DNA from: Plasticicumulans lactativorans
Lineage (GTDB): Bacteria; Pseudomonadota; Gammaproteobacteria; Competibacterales; Competibacteraceae
DNA length: 64,000 nucleotides
Assembly (NCBI RefSeq): GCF_004341245.1
Contig: NZ_SLWY01000004.1
Location: 62,001-126,000 of the forward strand
Direction of reading: 5' to 3'
The notes beneath the pieces were generated by a model, which was given only the letters and a program-made list of their open reading frames with translations, was not told the DNA's origin and ran no database searches. The stretch's first letter is position 1, and every line of letters starts with the position of its first letter. Shown in pieces: positions 10,480 through 20,896 of the stretch. A program made the position numbers and the translations under genes.

Positions 10480-12672
10480 ATGACCGCCCCCATCCTGCGC
10501 GTCGCCGTCCCTTCACCTTTGTATCGCTGCTTCGATTACCTGCCGCCGGAGCAGCATCCGCCGCTCGCCCCCGGGCAGCGGGTGCGCGTGCCCTTCGGCC
10601 GCCGCATCGTCGTCGGGGTGGTGCTCGCGCTCGCCGCCGGCAGCGACGTGCCGCGCGAGCGGCTGCGCCAGGCCGTGTCGGTGCTCGACACCGCCCCGCT
10701 GCTGGATGCCGACCTGCTCGCGCTCGCCGAGTGGGCGGCACGCTACTACCACCACCCGCCCGGCGAGGTGTACGCCACGCTGCTGCCGGCGGCGCTGCGC
10801 CGGGGCGCCGCGGCGCGGCCGACGCAGTTGCGGGTGTGGCAGCTCACCGCGGACGGCCACGCCGCGCTCGCCGCCGGCGAACCCCGGCGCGCACCGCGCC
10901 AGCGCGCGCTGCTCGAACGCCTCGGCGCCAGCCCGCACGGCCTCGACGCCGACACGCTGCGCACGCTCGCCGGCGACGTCGTCGCGCCGCTGCGGGCGCT
11001 GGCGGCCCGCGGCTGGGTCGCCACCGCGGCCCCGGTCGCCCCGGCACCGACGCCCACGCACCCCGGCCCGCCCCTCGCCGCCGCGCAGGCCGAGGCGGTC
11101 GCGGCGATCACCTCCGCCACGGGCTTCGCGGCCTTCCTGCTCGAAGGCGTGACCGGCAGCGGCAAGACCGAGGTCTACCTGCGCGCGATCGCCGCCACGC
11201 TGGCCGCCGGCCGGCAGGCCCTGGTGCTGGTGCCCGAGATCGGGCTCACCCCGCAGCTGCTGGAGCGCTTCCGCGCCCGCCTGCCGACGCCGCTCGCGGT
11301 GCTGCACTCGGGGCTCAGCGACGGCGAGCGCCTCAACGCCTGGCTCGCCGCGCGCAGCGGCAGCGCCGGCGTGCTGATCGGCACGCGCTCGGCGGTGTTC
11401 GCGCCGCTCGCGCGCCCGGGCCTGATCGTGCTCGACGAGGAACACGACCCGTCGTTCAAGCAGCAGGACGGCTTCCGCTATTCGGCGCGCGATCTCGCCG
11501 TGGTGCGCGCGCACGCCGCCGGCATCCCGGTGGTGCTGGGCTCGGCCACGCCGGCGCTGGAGAGCCTGCGCAACGTCCAGCTCGGCCGCTACCGCCACCT
11601 GCGCCTCGACGAGCGCGCCGCCGGCGCGCAGCCGCCCGCCACCGAGGTCATCGACCTGCGCCGCCAGGGGCTCGACGAGGGCCTGTCGGCGCCGCTGCTC
11701 GCCCGCATCGGCGCCCACCTCGACGCCGGCGGCCAGGTGCTGCTGTTCCTGAACCGCCGCGGCTACGCGCCCGCGCTGTACTGCCACGCCTGCGGCTGGC
11801 TCGCCGAGTGCCCGCGCTGCGATGCGCGGATGACCGTGCACCGCGGCCGCCAGCGCCTGCTCTGCCACCACTGCGGCAGCGAGCGCGCGCTGCCGCGGGC
11901 CTGCCCGGACTGCGGCGGCGCGGAACTGCTCGGCCTCGGCCAGGGCACCGAGCGCATCGAGGCGGCGCTCGCGCGCCACTTTCCCGGCGTCGGCGTCGCC
12001 CGCATCGACCGCGACAGCACGCGCCGCAAGGGCGCGCTCGAGGGCCTGCTCGACGGCGTGCACGACGGCCGCCACCGCCTGCTGATCGGCACGCAGATGC
12101 TGGCCAAGGGCCACCACTTCCCCGAGGTCACGCTGGTCGGCGTGGTCGATGCCGACCAGGGGTTGTTCAGCGCCGACTTCCGCGCCACCGAGCGCATGGC
12201 GCAGACCCTCGTGCAGGTGGCCGGGCGCGCCGGACGCGCCGGGCGCCCGGGCAGCGTGGCGATCCAGACCCACCACCCCGACCACCCGCTGCTGCAGCGC
12301 CTGCTGCACGCGGGCTACCCGGCGTTCGCCGAGGCCCTGCTGGCGGAACGCCGCGAGGCGCAACTGCCGCCGTTCGCGCACCAGGCGCTGCTGCGTGCCG
12401 AGGCCGCGACGGCCGCCGCGCCGCTCGCCTTTCTCGACGCCGCCGCCGCCCTCGCCGGCACGCTCGGCCCCGCCGGCGTGGAGGTGCTCGGCCCGGTGCC
12501 GGCGCCGATGGAACGCCGCGCCGGACGCCATCGTGCACAACTGCTGCTGCAGGCCGTCGAACGCCCGCTGCTGCAGGCGCTGCTCGCGCGCTGGGTCGAG
12601 GCCCTCGCCGCGCTGCCCGGCGCGCGCCAGGTGCGCTGGTCGCTGGACGTCGATCCGGTCGATCTGTTCTAG
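10480..12672 (+). CDS. priA: Primosomal protein N' (replication restart helicase PriA)
   Basis: PriA is a 3'-to-5' DNA helicase that binds stalled forks and reloads the replisome. The 730-residue protein matches the family length. An N-terminal 3'-DNA-binding domain starts at LRVAVPSPLYRCFDYLPPE. The Walker A GVTGSGKTE lies near residues 223-231 and the DEEH box at 319-322. Two zinc-binding cysteine groups (CHACGW, CPRCDAR, CHHCGS, CPDCGG) lie between the helicase lobes, followed by GTERIEAAL and VAGRAGRAGRPG. An upstream in-frame ATG at 10375 exists, but homology starts at 10480. A DnaA-box cluster lies directly upstream. Confidence 0.97.
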   Translation: MTAPILRVAVPSPLYRCFDYLPPEQHPPLAPGQRVRVPFGRRIVVGVVLALAAGSDVPRERLRQAVSVLDTAPLLDADLLALAEWAARYYHHPPGEVYATLLPAALRRGAAARPTQLRVWQLTADGHAALAAGEPRRAPRQRALLERLGASPHGLDADTLRTLAGDVVAPLRALAARGWVATAAPVAPAPTPTHPGPPLAAAQAEAVAAITSATGFAAFLLEGVTGSGKTEVYLRAIAATLAAGRQALVLVPEIGLTPQLLERFRARLPTPLAVLHSGLSDGERLNAWLAARSGSAGVLIGTRSAVFAPLARPGLIVLDEEHDPSFKQQDGFRYSARDLAVVRAHAAGIPVVLGSATPALESLRNVQLGRYRHLRLDERAAGAQPPATEVIDLRRQGLDEGLSAPLLARIGAHLDAGGQVLLFLNRRGYAPALYCHACGWLAECPRCDARMTVHRGRQRLLCHHCGSERALPRACPDCGGAELLGLGQGTERIEAALARHFPGVGVARIDRDSTRRKGALEGLLDGVHDGRHRLLIGTQMLAKGHHFPEVTLVGVVDADQGLFSADFRATERMAQTLVQVAGRAGRAGRPGSVAIQTHHPDHPLLQRLLHAGYPAFAEALLAERREAQLPPFAHQALLRAEAATAAAPLAFLDAAAALAGTLGPAGVEVLGPVPAPMERRAGRHRAQLLLQAVERPLLQALLARWVEALAALPGARQVRWSLDVDPVDLF

Positions 12673-12705
12673 TGCCCGCAAGCACAGGCCAGGGGGACGA
12701 CGGAC

Positions 12706-13701
12706 GTGGGCGAGGTGTCGGGAGTGCGCATGGTGGTGATCGGCGGCGGCACCGGCAGCTTCACACTGCTCTCGGCGCTCAAGCGCTACGTCGGCCACCT
12801 GACGGCGATCGTCAACATGGTCGACGACGGCGGCTCCACCGGCGTGCTGCGCGACGAACTCGGCGCCCTGCCGCCGGGCGACGTGCGCCAGTGCCTGGTC
12901 GCGCTGTCACACTCGCCGCGGGTGCGCGAGCTGTTCAACTACCGCTTCGAGGAAGGCACCTTCGCCGGCCACGCCTTCGGCAACCTGTTCCTCAGCGCGC
13001 TCGAACGCATCACCGGCAGCTTCGCCGAGGCCGTCGAAACCGCCGCCGAAGTGCTCGCGGTGCGCGGCACCGTGGTCCCGGTGACGCTCGACGACGTGCA
13101 CCTGATGCTGCGTGAACCCGGCGGCACGCTGGTGCGCGGCGAATCCCGCGTCGGCGCCTCGCGCTTCGCCGGCGGCCGCCGCCCCGAGCTGTTCCTGAGC
13201 CCGCAGCCGCGCGTGAACCCGGCGGCGATCGTCGCGATCCACGCCGCCGACATGGTGGTGATCGCCCCCGGCGACCTCTACGCCTCGCTCGCGCCGACCC
13301 TGCTCGTGCCCGGCATCGGCGACGCGCTCGCCATCAGCCCGGCGCGCGTGGTCTACGTGTGCAACCTGATGACCAAGCCCGGCCAGACCGACGGCTTCCA
13401 GGTGCACGACTTCGCCGCCGAGATCGAGCGCTTCGCCGGCCGCCCGGTGCTCGAACACGTGCTCTACAACACCGAGCGGCCGGGCGCCGAACTGCGCGAG
13501 CGCTACGCCCGCGAGCACGAGTACGGCGTCGGCTTCGACCCGGCCATCCTGCAGCGCCAGCACTACGGCGCGGTGGGCGACACCTTCCTCGCCGGCCCGC
13601 CGCAGATGCGCACGCAGGTCGACCTGATCGCGCACCGCACGCTGATCCGCCACAACGCCGACCGCGTCGCCCGCCACCTGATGCGGCTGTACTTCTCCTG
13701 A
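12706..13701 (+). CDS. yvcK: YvcK/CofD-like family protein
   Basis: This 331-residue protein belongs to the YvcK (gluconeogenesis factor)/CofD-like family. The nucleotide-binding start VVIGGGTGSFTLLSALKR is followed by MVDDGGSTGVLRDELG, GDVRQCLVAL and GNLFLSALERI. Later it contains VVIAPGDLYASLAPTLLV and VYVCNLMTKPGQTDGF. Bacillus YvcK binds UDP-sugars and influences cell shape and carbon metabolism; the proteobacterial role is not settled. Being just upstream of murB, a peptidoglycan precursor gene, is in keeping with that. The start is either GTG 12706 or ATG 12730; both have purine-rich sites, and the glycine-rich motif lies just after the second. Confidence 0.92.
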   Translation: MGEVSGVRMVVIGGGTGSFTLLSALKRYVGHLTAIVNMVDDGGSTGVLRDELGALPPGDVRQCLVALSHSPRVRELFNYRFEEGTFAGHAFGNLFLSALERITGSFAEAVETAAEVLAVRGTVVPVTLDDVHLMLREPGGTLVRGESRVGASRFAGGRRPELFLSPQPRVNPAAIVAIHAADMVVIAPGDLYASLAPTLLVPGIGDALAISPARVVYVCNLMTKPGQTDGFQVHDFAAEIERFAGRPVLEHVLYNTERPGAELRERYAREHEYGVGFDPAILQRQHYGAVGDTFLAGPPQMRTQVDLIAHRTLIRHNADRVARHLMRLYFS

Positions 13702-13752
13702 GCGCAGCGCGCGGCGGCGCTAGAATCGCCGCTTTGCGACGCGGCGACCCCG

Positions 13753-14781
13753 ATGAACGACACCCTGCGCGTGCAGCGCGACGTTTCCCTGCAGCCCCAC
13801 AACACCTTCGGCCTGCCGGCGCGCGCCGCCTGGTACGCGCGCATCGAGGCCGCGGCGCAGGTGCCCGCGCTGCTCGCCGACGCGAGCCTCGGTGCGCTGC
13901 CGCGGCTGGTGCTCGGCGGCGGCAGCAACGTGCTGTTCACGCGCGATTTCGACGGCCTGGTGCTGCACGTCGCCATCCCCGGCATCGAGGTGCTGGCGGA
14001 AGCCGGTGACGAACTCACGGTGGCGGTCGGCGCCGGCGAGAACTGGCACGGCTTCGTCGCAACCGCGCTGGCGCGCGGCTGGTACGGGCTCGAAAACCTC
14101 GCGCTGATCCCCGGTACCGTCGGCGCGAGCCCGATCCAGAACATCGGCGCCTACGGCGTCGAGATGCGCGAGCGCTGCGAATGGGTCGAGGTGCTCGACT
14201 TCGCCAGCGGCGGGCAGCGCCGCCTCGCCGCCGCCGACTGCGGCTTCGCCTACCGCGACAGCTGCTTCAAGCGCGACCTCGCCGGGCGGGTGCTGGTCAC
14301 CCGCGTCGCCTTCCGGCTGAGCCGCACGCCCCGGGTCGATGCGCGCTATGCCGACATCCGCGACGAACTCGCCGCCCGCGGCATCGCCGCGCCGACACCG
14401 CGCGACGTCTTCGACGCGGTGTGCGCGGTGCGCCGGCGCAAGCTGCCCGACCCGGCGACGCTCGGCAACGCCGGCAGCTTCTTCAAGAACCCGCTCGTCA
14501 CCGCCGCGACCGCCGCGGCGCTGCGCGCGCGCTTTCCCGAGCTGGTCGCCTACCCGCAGCCCGACGGCACTGTAAAAATTGCTGCCGGCTGGCTGATCGA
14601 CCGCTGCGGCTGGAAGGGCCGCAGCCTCGGCCGGGCCGGCGTGTACGAGCGCCAGGCGCTGGTGCTGGTCAACCGCGGCGGCGCCGACGGCGCCGAGGTG
14701 TTGGCGCTCGCGCGGGCGATCCAGGCCGACGTGCGCGCGCGCTTCGGCATCGAGCTGGAGCCCGAACCGGTGGCGGTGTAG
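13753..14781 (+). CDS. murB: UDP-N-acetylenolpyruvoylglucosamine reductase MurB
   Basis: This FAD enzyme reduces UDP-GlcNAc-enolpyruvate to UDP-MurNAc, the second committed step of peptidoglycan synthesis, in the cytoplasm. The 342-residue length fits type I MurB (E. coli 342). Recognisable segments are [27 protein letters not shown] (FAD pyrophosphate binding), [23 protein letters not shown] with the catalytic region, RDSCFKRDL, and [12 protein letters not shown] with the catalytic Ser. A TAGAAT -10-like hexamer at 13721-13726 precedes the start and may give murB its own promoter; no clear -35 is visible. A hairpin terminator follows. Confidence 0.97.
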   Translation: MNDTLRVQRDVSLQPHNTFGLPARAAWYARIEAAAQVPALLADASLGALPRLVLGGGSNVLFTRDFDGLVLHVAIPGIEVLAEAGDELTVAVGAGENWHGFVATALARGWYGLENLALIPGTVGASPIQNIGAYGVEMRERCEWVEVLDFASGGQRRLAAADCGFAYRDSCFKRDLAGRVLVTRVAFRLSRTPRVDARYADIRDELAARGIAAPTPRDVFDAVCAVRRRKLPDPATLGNAGSFFKNPLVTAATAAALRARFPELVAYPQPDGTVKIAAGWLIDRCGWKGRSLGRAGVYERQALVLVNRGGADGAEVLALARAIQADVRARFGIELEPEPVAV

Positions 14782-14802
14782 GCCGCCGCGCGGGCATGAA
14801 AA

Positions 14803-14834
14803 ACCCCCGGCCCGCACGCGGCGGCACCGGGGGT
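14803..14834. terminator. Bidirectional hairpin terminator between murB and the PEP-CTERM gene
   Basis: An 8-bp perfect stem, ACCCCCGG (14803-14810) and CCGGGGGT (14827-14834), closes a 16-base loop, with a run of A before it. It is placed between convergent genes, and the preceding bases ATGAAAAACCCCCGGC are the same as at the 7017 terminator. Confidence 0.75.
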
Positions 14835-14860
14835 CGGGGACGGCGATGCGCGGCGCCGGT

Positions 14861-16009
14861 TCAGGCGGCGGCGCGGTTCGCCTTGCGGCCCTTGCGGCGC
14901 AGGCCGGCGAAGCCCAGCAGGCCGAGCCCCATCAGCGCGACGGAGGCCGGTTCGGGCACCTGCGGCGCCATGATGCCCTTGCCGGCGAAGATCTGCTCAT
15001 AGCCATTGTTCAGCGCGCCCATGCGGATGTCGGTGTGCATGTACGAGTACAGGCCCGAACGCAGCGCGACGTTCAGCTCGGGCGACCACAGCGCATAGGC
15101 AGCCTGGTTGGCGCCCAGGTTGTGGTTGAAGCTGACCGCGCCCGGGCTGCCGCAGGCGACGATGCTCGTGGCCGTCGCGTCGGTGCAGATCTCGCCGCCC
15201 GACACCACGTAGTGGTACTGCTCGGCGGGCGACGCGAGATACTCGGTCATGTCCGCGGGGGGGTTCGCGATGTTGTCGTCGGCGGGCAGGTTGGTGCCGT
15301 AGGTGTAATTGGCGACGTTGCCCCCCGCCACCCCGCCGGTACCGCGGTTGTTGGTGAAGTCGAAGGTCGCGCAGTTGCTGTCGGTGGCGTCGCACAGGGT
15401 CACGCGCGCGAAGGCGACCAGGTTCTGGTTGGTCGAAGCGCCGCTGTTGACCTGGTTGTTGTTGAAGAAGAGCACGAATTCGTCGTAGCCGCCGGCGCCG
15501 TTGTTGAGGAAGCTCAGCAGCGTGCCGACCTGCGCGTCCCAGGAGTCCTTCTTGTCGCCGGTGAACTCCGACGTGAAGTAGGCCGGGCAACCGCCGCCGG
15601 TGCAGTAATCAGGGTCGTGGACGCCGCCGAGGTTCGCATCGGTGGTCTGGAACTGGGGCGGTGCGCCGGAGCCGTCGGGGGTCCGGTACGGGTCATCGAT
15701 CGGGCCGTAGTCGGTCGGATTGTGGTTGTCGTTCACCGGGTTGTTGTTGGTACCGGTCGCGACGACGAGATCGGCGGAAATGTTGCCCGGCGAGGAGGCG
15801 ATGTAGTACGGGTTGCCCGGTCCGGTGCCGCCGCCGTTCGCCAGGTCGTACTTGTAGGCCAGGATCGGCAGCGAGTACGAGTAGAAGTCACCGTACTGGT
15901 ACGCGTTGGTATTGGACGGGGGGAGGTTGATCGATGTCGCATGCGCCGCGCCGACCATGCATGTCAGCCCGAGTACCGCTGCGAGCGGGAGCTTGTGGAA
16001 ACGTGTCAT
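14861..16009 (-). CDS. PEP-CTERM sorted surface protein
   Basis: This 382-residue exported protein has a signal peptide (MTRFHKLPLAAVLGLTC, cleavage near AAHA) and a C-terminal PEP-CTERM tail: VPEPASVALMGLGLLGFAGL, then RRKGRK. The tail is recognised by EpsH-type exosortase, which cleaves it and transfers the protein to the outer surface or exopolysaccharide matrix. The mature part is rich in N, G, D, T and S and has four or more cysteines; I do not recognise a catalytic domain. The ATG at 16009 starts the signal peptide; an in-frame ATG at 16042 would add 11 residues. No exosortase gene is in the window. A sigma-54-like promoter lies just upstream and prsT follows upstream on the same strand. 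Confidence 0.9.
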   Translation of the reverse strand: MTRFHKLPLAAVLGLTCMVGAAHATSINLPPSNTNAYQYGDFYSYSLPILAYKYDLANGGGTGPGNPYYIASSPGNISADLVVATGTNNNPVNDNHNPTDYGPIDDPYRTPDGSGAPPQFQTTDANLGGVHDPDYCTGGGCPAYFTSEFTGDKKDSWDAQVGTLLSFLNNGAGGYDEFVLFFNNNQVNSGASTNQNLVAFARVTLCDATDSNCATFDFTNNRGTGGVAGGNVANYTYGTNLPADDNIANPPADMTEYLASPAEQYHYVVSGGEICTDATATSIVACGSPGAVSFNHNLGANQAAYALWSPELNVALRSGLYSYMHTDIRMGALNNGYEQIFAGKGIMAPQVPEPASVALMGLGLLGFAGLRRKGRKANRAAA

Positions 16010-16066
16010 TTTATTGGCTCTCCGAAAAGGTTCCGGCTGCATAACAAGTCGGCACGTTGACGCAAA

Positions 16067-16081
16067 GCACGTTTCGAGCCA
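16067..16081 (-). promoter_or_regulatory. Sigma-54-type (-24/-12) promoter for the PEP-CTERM gene
   Basis: Read on the minus strand, TGGCTCGAAACGTGC matches the sigma-54 consensus TGGCACG-N4-TTGC at all but two positions, with the essential GG and GC separated by exactly 10 bases. The predicted transcript would start about 45 bases before the ATG at 16009. Farther upstream at 16121-16145 is an inverted repeat with GTTTGT/ACAAAC arms that could bind an activator. PEP-CTERM genes are known to be linked to the PrsK/PrsR two-component, sigma-54-dependent system, which supports the call. Confidence 0.55.
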
Positions 16082-16165
16082 CCAATGGCCATCCAGAAAA
16101 ATCAGTGCATTGCAAGGGATGTTTGTCAGCGCTTGTAAAACAAACCGACAGTCGCGCGCGCGGGC

Positions 16166-18982
16166 TCAGGGTTTCAGCGTCCCCAGCACCTGCCGCGCGT
16201 CCTCGACGCCGGGGAAGGGCTTGCCGCTCGCCACCGCCCGCGCCAGGTGCTGGCGGGCCTCGTCGACCTGCCCCTGGCGGTGCAGCGCGATGCCGAGGTG
16301 GTAGCTGACCTCGGGGTTGTCGGGCAGCCGCGTCTGCGCCGTGCGCAGGTAGGGCAGGCCGAGCGCGGCATCGCCCTGCTGCGTCAGCACCCAGCCGAGC
16401 GTGTCGAGCACCGCGCCGTTGTCCGGCGCCAGTGCCGCCGCGCGTTGCGCAGCGTCGCGGGCACGCGGGTCGGACAGGTGCAGGTAGGCGAGCGCGAGGT
16501 TGTTCAGCAGCAGCACGGCGTCGGGGCGCTTGGCCAGCAGGTGCTCGTAGGTCCCCGCGGCGACCTGCCAGTTGCCCTGCCGCAGGAAGCCTTCGGCGAG
16601 CAGCGTGATCCCCGGATCGTCGTCCGGATGCGCGGTGATCCACTCCTGCAGCAGCGCGACCGCCGCGTCGAGCCGCCCGGCGCTCGCCAGGCTCCGGTAG
16701 GCGCCGGCGACGAGCGCCGGGCGCGGGAACTGCCGGAAACCCGCGGTGTAAAGTTCCGCCGCTTCGGTGGCCTTGCCCTGCCGCTGCAGCACCTCGCCGA
16801 GCAGGCCGTATGACACCGGCGTCGCGCCGGCGGCGTGCAGCCGGCGCGCGCGCGCCTCGGCTTCGGTGAGCTTGCCGGCCGCCAGGTAGGTTTCGGTCGC
16901 GGCGACGAGCACGTCGGTGTTCCGCGGGTCCATGCGCAGCGCCCGTTCCAGCGTGTCCGCCGCCTCGGGGTAGTCGCGCGCGAGCATCTGGTAGCGGGCC
17001 ACGCGCAGGTAGGCGGCGGGCGTCTCCGGCACCACCCCGAGCAGGCGCCGGAACGAACCCCGCGCCTGCGCCGGCAGGCCGGCGGCGAGCTGGGCCATGC
17101 CGAGGGCCGCGAACACCGCCGGGTTGCGGGCGTCGGTGGGGGACGCCGCGGCGACCGCCGCGGTTTCGTTGGCGAGGGCCAGGGCCTTGTCGGGCTGTCT
17201 GGTGCGCAGGTAGATCTCCACCAGCGCGAGACGCGGCTGCAGGGCGCGGTCGTCGAGGCGCCGGGCGTATTCCCACACCACCTGGGCGGCGTCGGGCCGG
17301 TTGACCTTGGCATAGAGCGCCCCCGCCTCCTCCAGCAGGGCCATGTTGTCCGGATGCGCCTTGATCTGCGCATCGAGGCGCTCGATCGCCTTGTCCACCT
17401 GCCCGCGCCGCACGTCGAGCCGCGCCAGGTTCATCTGCAGCGGGAGCTGCCTGGGATCGACCGCCACCGCGTGCTCGAGCGTCGCGTAGGCGCCGTCGAG
17501 ATCGCCGTCGGCCGCCTGCGCCCGCGCCTTGAAGTTGAGCAGGACGACATCGTCGGGCGCGGCCTCCACCAGCCGGCTGGTGGTCGCGACCGCTTCCTTC
17601 AGCTTGCCGGTGCGCATCTGCATGATGGCGAGCATCAGCCCCGAGGTCTGGCGATCCGGGTGCTGCTCGAAGGTGTCGGCGAGGTCCTGCATCGCCTGCC
17701 CCTGCTGCCCGCCGCGGAAGCGCGCCTCGGCCAGCCGGTCCACCACGTCGGGCGCCCCGGCGTCGAGCTTCGCCGCCTCTTCGAGCACCTGGATCGCCTG
17801 CGCCTGGCGGCCGAGCGCCATGTACGCCGCGCCGAGCTGCGCCAGGAAGCGGGCATCGCCGGCGGCCTGCGCCCGCACCGGCTCCAGCATCGCCAGCGCC
17901 TGCTCCGGCTGGCCCTGACGCATCAGGATCGTCGCCAGCATCTGCCGGGCGCCGACATGGCCGGGCACGCGGTCCACGTACCGCGTCAGGTCCTCGCGCG
18001 CGTGGCCGAGTTCGCCCAGCGCGTAATGCACCGCCCCGGATACCAGCAGGAACTGCGGTATCTGCGCCAGCACCTCGTCGGGGATGGCTTTCAGCACGTT
18101 CGCGGCTTCGGTGAGCTGGGTCTTGGCCGCGTCGGCCTCACCGCGGCGGGCGAGCCACTGGGCCTTGAGCAGCATGCCGCGCGGATCGAGCGGGTCGGTC
18201 GAGGCGAGCGCGTCGAAGTCCTTGCGCATGTCGTCGAGCCGGCCGAGCTGCAGCAGGATCTCCAGCCGCGCCAGCCGCGCCGGCAGATTGCGCGCGTCGA
18301 GCGCGAGCACGTAGTCGTAGCCCTGCAGCGCCTGCTCCTGCGCCCCCAGCGCCTGCTGCACCGTGGCCCAGGCGATCCAGGCCGCGACGTCGCGCTGCCC
18401 GCGCTGCAGCGCCGCTTCCGCCTCGCGCTCGGCGCCGGCGAGATCCCCCAGGCCCAGGCGCAGGCTGGCCATGCCGGTGTGGCCATCGGGCAGCGCGTCG
18501 GCCTGCTCGATCGCCCCGGCGAAGCTGCGCTCGGCGTCCGCGAACTTGCCGAGCGCCAGGTAGGCCTGCCCGCGCGCGGCGAGCACCTTCGCCAGCGCCT
18601 CGCCGGTGAGCCCGGCCACCGGGACCTGATCGATCAGCCGGCGGTACTGGCCCTGCTGGAGGAAGCCCGCCGCGCGGTAGGGTTCGATCTCGGCCGGGGC
18701 GGCGCCGAGCTTGCGGGCGGCGCTGAACGCCGCCTCGGCCAGGCTCTGGCGGCCCGTCGCCATGTAGATGCGCCCGATCAGCACGTTGGCCCCGGCGTGG
18801 TCGGGCTGCTGCTGGAGCACGTTCTTGACCTGGATGAGGGCGCCGTCGAAATCGTCGACCGCGAAGCGCGCGACGGCATCCGCGTAGATGGCGTCGATCT
18901 CCGTCGCGGCCCCCCGGGCCACGCCGCTCGCGCTCAGCAGCATCAGGGCGAAGGCCAGCACGACGAGCCTTGGGCTGTTCAT
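16166..18982 (-). CDS. prsT: PEP-CTERM system TPR-repeat protein PrsT
   Basis: This 938-residue exported protein is built almost wholly from tetratricopeptide repeats. A signal peptide ([19 protein letters not shown]) is followed by about 20 TPR-like helical pairs, for example [38 protein letters not shown] and [19 protein letters not shown]. Length and repeat pattern match PrsT, a periplasmic scaffold found with PEP-CTERM/exosortase exopolysaccharide clusters. It is encoded on the same strand as, and 157 bases upstream of, the PEP-CTERM protein. The usual companions (exosortase, prsK, prsR, glycosyltransferases) are not nearby, so this looks like a detached piece of the system. Its own promoter was not identified. 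Divergent argS begins 228 bases away. Confidence 0.88.
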   Translation of the reverse strand: MNSPRLVVLAFALMLLSASGVARGAATEIDAIYADAVARFAVDDFDGALIQVKNVLQQQPDHAGANVLIGRIYMATGRQSLAEAAFSAARKLGAAPAEIEPYRAAGFLQQGQYRRLIDQVPVAGLTGEALAKVLAARGQAYLALGKFADAERSFAGAIEQADALPDGHTGMASLRLGLGDLAGAEREAEAALQRGQRDVAAWIAWATVQQALGAQEQALQGYDYVLALDARNLPARLARLEILLQLGRLDDMRKDFDALASTDPLDPRGMLLKAQWLARRGEADAAKTQLTEAANVLKAIPDEVLAQIPQFLLVSGAVHYALGELGHAREDLTRYVDRVPGHVGARQMLATILMRQGQPEQALAMLEPVRAQAAGDARFLAQLGAAYMALGRQAQAIQVLEEAAKLDAGAPDVVDRLAEARFRGGQQGQAMQDLADTFEQHPDRQTSGLMLAIMQMRTGKLKEAVATTSRLVEAAPDDVVLLNFKARAQAADGDLDGAYATLEHAVAVDPRQLPLQMNLARLDVRRGQVDKAIERLDAQIKAHPDNMALLEEAGALYAKVNRPDAAQVVWEYARRLDDRALQPRLALVEIYLRTRQPDKALALANETAAVAAASPTDARNPAVFAALGMAQLAAGLPAQARGSFRRLLGVVPETPAAYLRVARYQMLARDYPEAADTLERALRMDPRNTDVLVAATETYLAAGKLTEAEARARRLHAAGATPVSYGLLGEVLQRQGKATEAAELYTAGFRQFPRPALVAGAYRSLASAGRLDAAVALLQEWITAHPDDDPGITLLAEGFLRQGNWQVAAGTYEHLLAKRPDAVLLLNNLALAYLHLSDPRARDAAQRAAALAPDNGAVLDTLGWVLTQQGDAALGLPYLRTAQTRLPDNPEVSYHLGIALHRQGQVDEARQHLARAVASGKPFPGVEDARQVLGTLKP

Positions 18983-19210
18983 ATCGGGCAGTTTCTCCGG
19001 TGGTGGTGGCGTCGGGGCGCCCGCGGACGCCGCGGCGGCATCTTAATGCCGTGGCGGGCGGTGGCGAGCATCGGCATGGCCGTTGCGCCGTGCGCGGCGG
19101 GCAGGCACCGCGACGCAGGCGGACAGCCGCATTGCCGCGCGCGCCTTCATCCGGCGCCACGAAGGCGGGTAGAATCCGCGCCGCCGCATCCCGCCGTTCC
19201 GGAGTCCCCC

Positions 19211-20896
19211 GTGAAGACCCTGCTCGCCCGCCTCGTCACCGAGGCCCTCGCCGCGCTCGCGCAGGCCGGCACCCTGCCTGCCGACGTCCACCCCGAGGTG
19301 CAGATCGAGCGCACCCGCGAGCGCGCCCACGGCGACTTCGCCACCAACGTCGCGATGACGCTGGCGAAGGTCGCACGGCGCAAGCCGCGCGAGCTCGCCG
19401 AGGCGCTGGTCGCGGCGCTGCCGGCGCACCCGCAACTGGCGCGGGTCGAGATCGCCGGGCCGGGCTTCATCAACTTCTTCATGGCGCCCGCCGCCTGGCA
19501 GGCGGTGATCGCCACGGTGCTCGACCAGGGCAGCGCCTACGGCCGCTCGAACGCCGGCGGCGGGGTGAAGACCCAGGTCGAGTTCGTCTCCGCCAACCCC
19601 ACCGGCCCGCTGCACGTCGGCCACGGCCGCGCCGCCGCCATCGGCGACACCCTCGCGCGCCTGTTCGAGGCCACCGGCTGGGACGTCACCCGCGAGTTCT
19701 ATTACAACGACGCCGGCGTGCAGATCGGCAACCTGGCGCTGTCGGTGCAGGCGCGCATCCGCGGGCTCGAACCCGGCGCCCCCGGCTGGCCGGAGGACGG
19801 CTACCGCGGCGAGTACATCCGCGACATCGCCGCCGACTACCTGGCCGGCAAGGCGGTGGTGGCCGACGACCGCCAGGTGCAGGCCAAGGCCGACCCCGAC
19901 GACCTCGACGCCATCCGCGACTTCGCGGTGGCCTACCTGCGCCACGAGCAGGACCTCGACCTGCGCGCCTTCGGCGTCGCCTTCGACGTCTACTACCTGG
20001 AGTCGAGCCTGTACGCCGACGGGCTGGTCGAGCGCACCGTCGCGCGGCTGGCCGGCAGCGGGCGCACCTACGAGAGCGACGGCGCGCTGTGGCTGGCCTC
20101 GACCGCCTACGGCGACGACAAGGACCGGGTGATGCGCAAGCGCGACGGCAGCTACACCTACTTCCTGCCCGACGTCGCCTACCACTGGACCAAGTGGGAG
20201 CGCGGCTACCGGCGCGTGGTCACCGAACTCGGCGCCGACCACCACGGCTCGCTCGCCCGCGTGCGCGCCGGGCTGCAGGCGCTCGACGTCGGCATCCCGC
20301 CGGGCTGGCCGGAATACGTGCTGCACCAGATGGTCACCGTGCTGCGCAACGGCGAGGAGGTGAAGATCTCCAAGCGCGCCGGCGGCTACGTGACGCTGCG
20401 CGACCTCATCGACGAGGTCGGCCGCGACGCCACGCGCTTCTTCCTGATCATGCGCAAGTCCGACTCGCAGCTCGTGTTCGACATCGACCTGGCCAAGCAG
20501 CAGTCGCTCGACAACCCGGTCTACTACATCCAGTACGCGCACGCGCGCGTGTGCAGCGTGATGCGCCAGGCCGACGACAAGGGCATCCCCTTCGACGCCG
20601 CCGCCGGCCGCGCGAGCCTCGGCCGCCTCGACGATCCGCACGAGGAGGCGCTGATGCTGCAGCTCGACCGCTACCCCGAGCTGATCGCCGTCGCCGCGCG
20701 CGACGACGAGCCGCACCTGCTCGCCGGCTACCTGCGCGAGCTCGCGCAGGGCCTGCACGCCTACTACAACGCCCAGCCCTTCCTGGTCGACGACGCCGAA
20801 CGGCGCAACGCCCGCCTGGCGCTGATCGCCGCGGTGCGGCAGGTGATCGCCAACGGTCTGACCCTGCTCGGCGTGTCGGCACCGGAGAGCATGTGA
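19211..20896 (+). CDS. argS: Arginyl-tRNA synthetase
   Basis: This class I aminoacyl-tRNA synthetase attaches arginine to tRNA-Arg in the cytoplasm. The 561-residue protein has the N-terminal Add-1 domain ([17 protein letters not shown]), the ATP-binding HVGH motif at residues 135-138 within [14 protein letters not shown], and the KMSKS-equivalent KISKR at 385-389. It ends in a helical anticodon-binding domain with LLGVSAPE at the C-terminus. The GTG at 19211 is the start; a much longer in-frame extension upstream is a shadow of prsT. TAGAAT at 19170-19175 is a plausible -10 element. Its stop overlaps the start of the SPOR gene by 4 bases. Confidence 0.97.
   Translation: MKTLLARLVTEALAALAQAGTLPADVHPEVQIERTRERAHGDFATNVAMTLAKVARRKPRELAEALVAALPAHPQLARVEIAGPGFINFFMAPAAWQAVIATVLDQGSAYGRSNAGGGVKTQVEFVSANPTGPLHVGHGRAAAIGDTLARLFEATGWDVTREFYYNDAGVQIGNLALSVQARIRGLEPGAPGWPEDGYRGEYIRDIAADYLAGKAVVADDRQVQAKADPDDLDAIRDFAVAYLRHEQDLDLRAFGVAFDVYYLESSLYADGLVERTVARLAGSGRTYESDGALWLASTAYGDDKDRVMRKRDGSYTYFLPDVAYHWTKWERGYRRVVTELGADHHGSLARVRAGLQALDVGIPPGWPEYVLHQMVTVLRNGEEVKISKRAGGYVTLRDLIDEVGRDATRFFLIMRKSDSQLVFDIDLAKQQSLDNPVYYIQYAHARVCSVMRQADDKGIPFDAAAGRASLGRLDDPHEEALMLQLDRYPELIAVAARDDEPHLLAGYLRELAQGLHAYYNAQPFLVDDAERRNARLALIAAVRQVIANGLTLLGVSAPESM

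Noticed and set aside
16835-20896. A 1353-codon open frame covering prsT antisense and argS
   Set aside because: Only the part from GTG 19211 (argS) has protein similarity; the upstream part is antisense to prsT and arises from GC-rich third positions.
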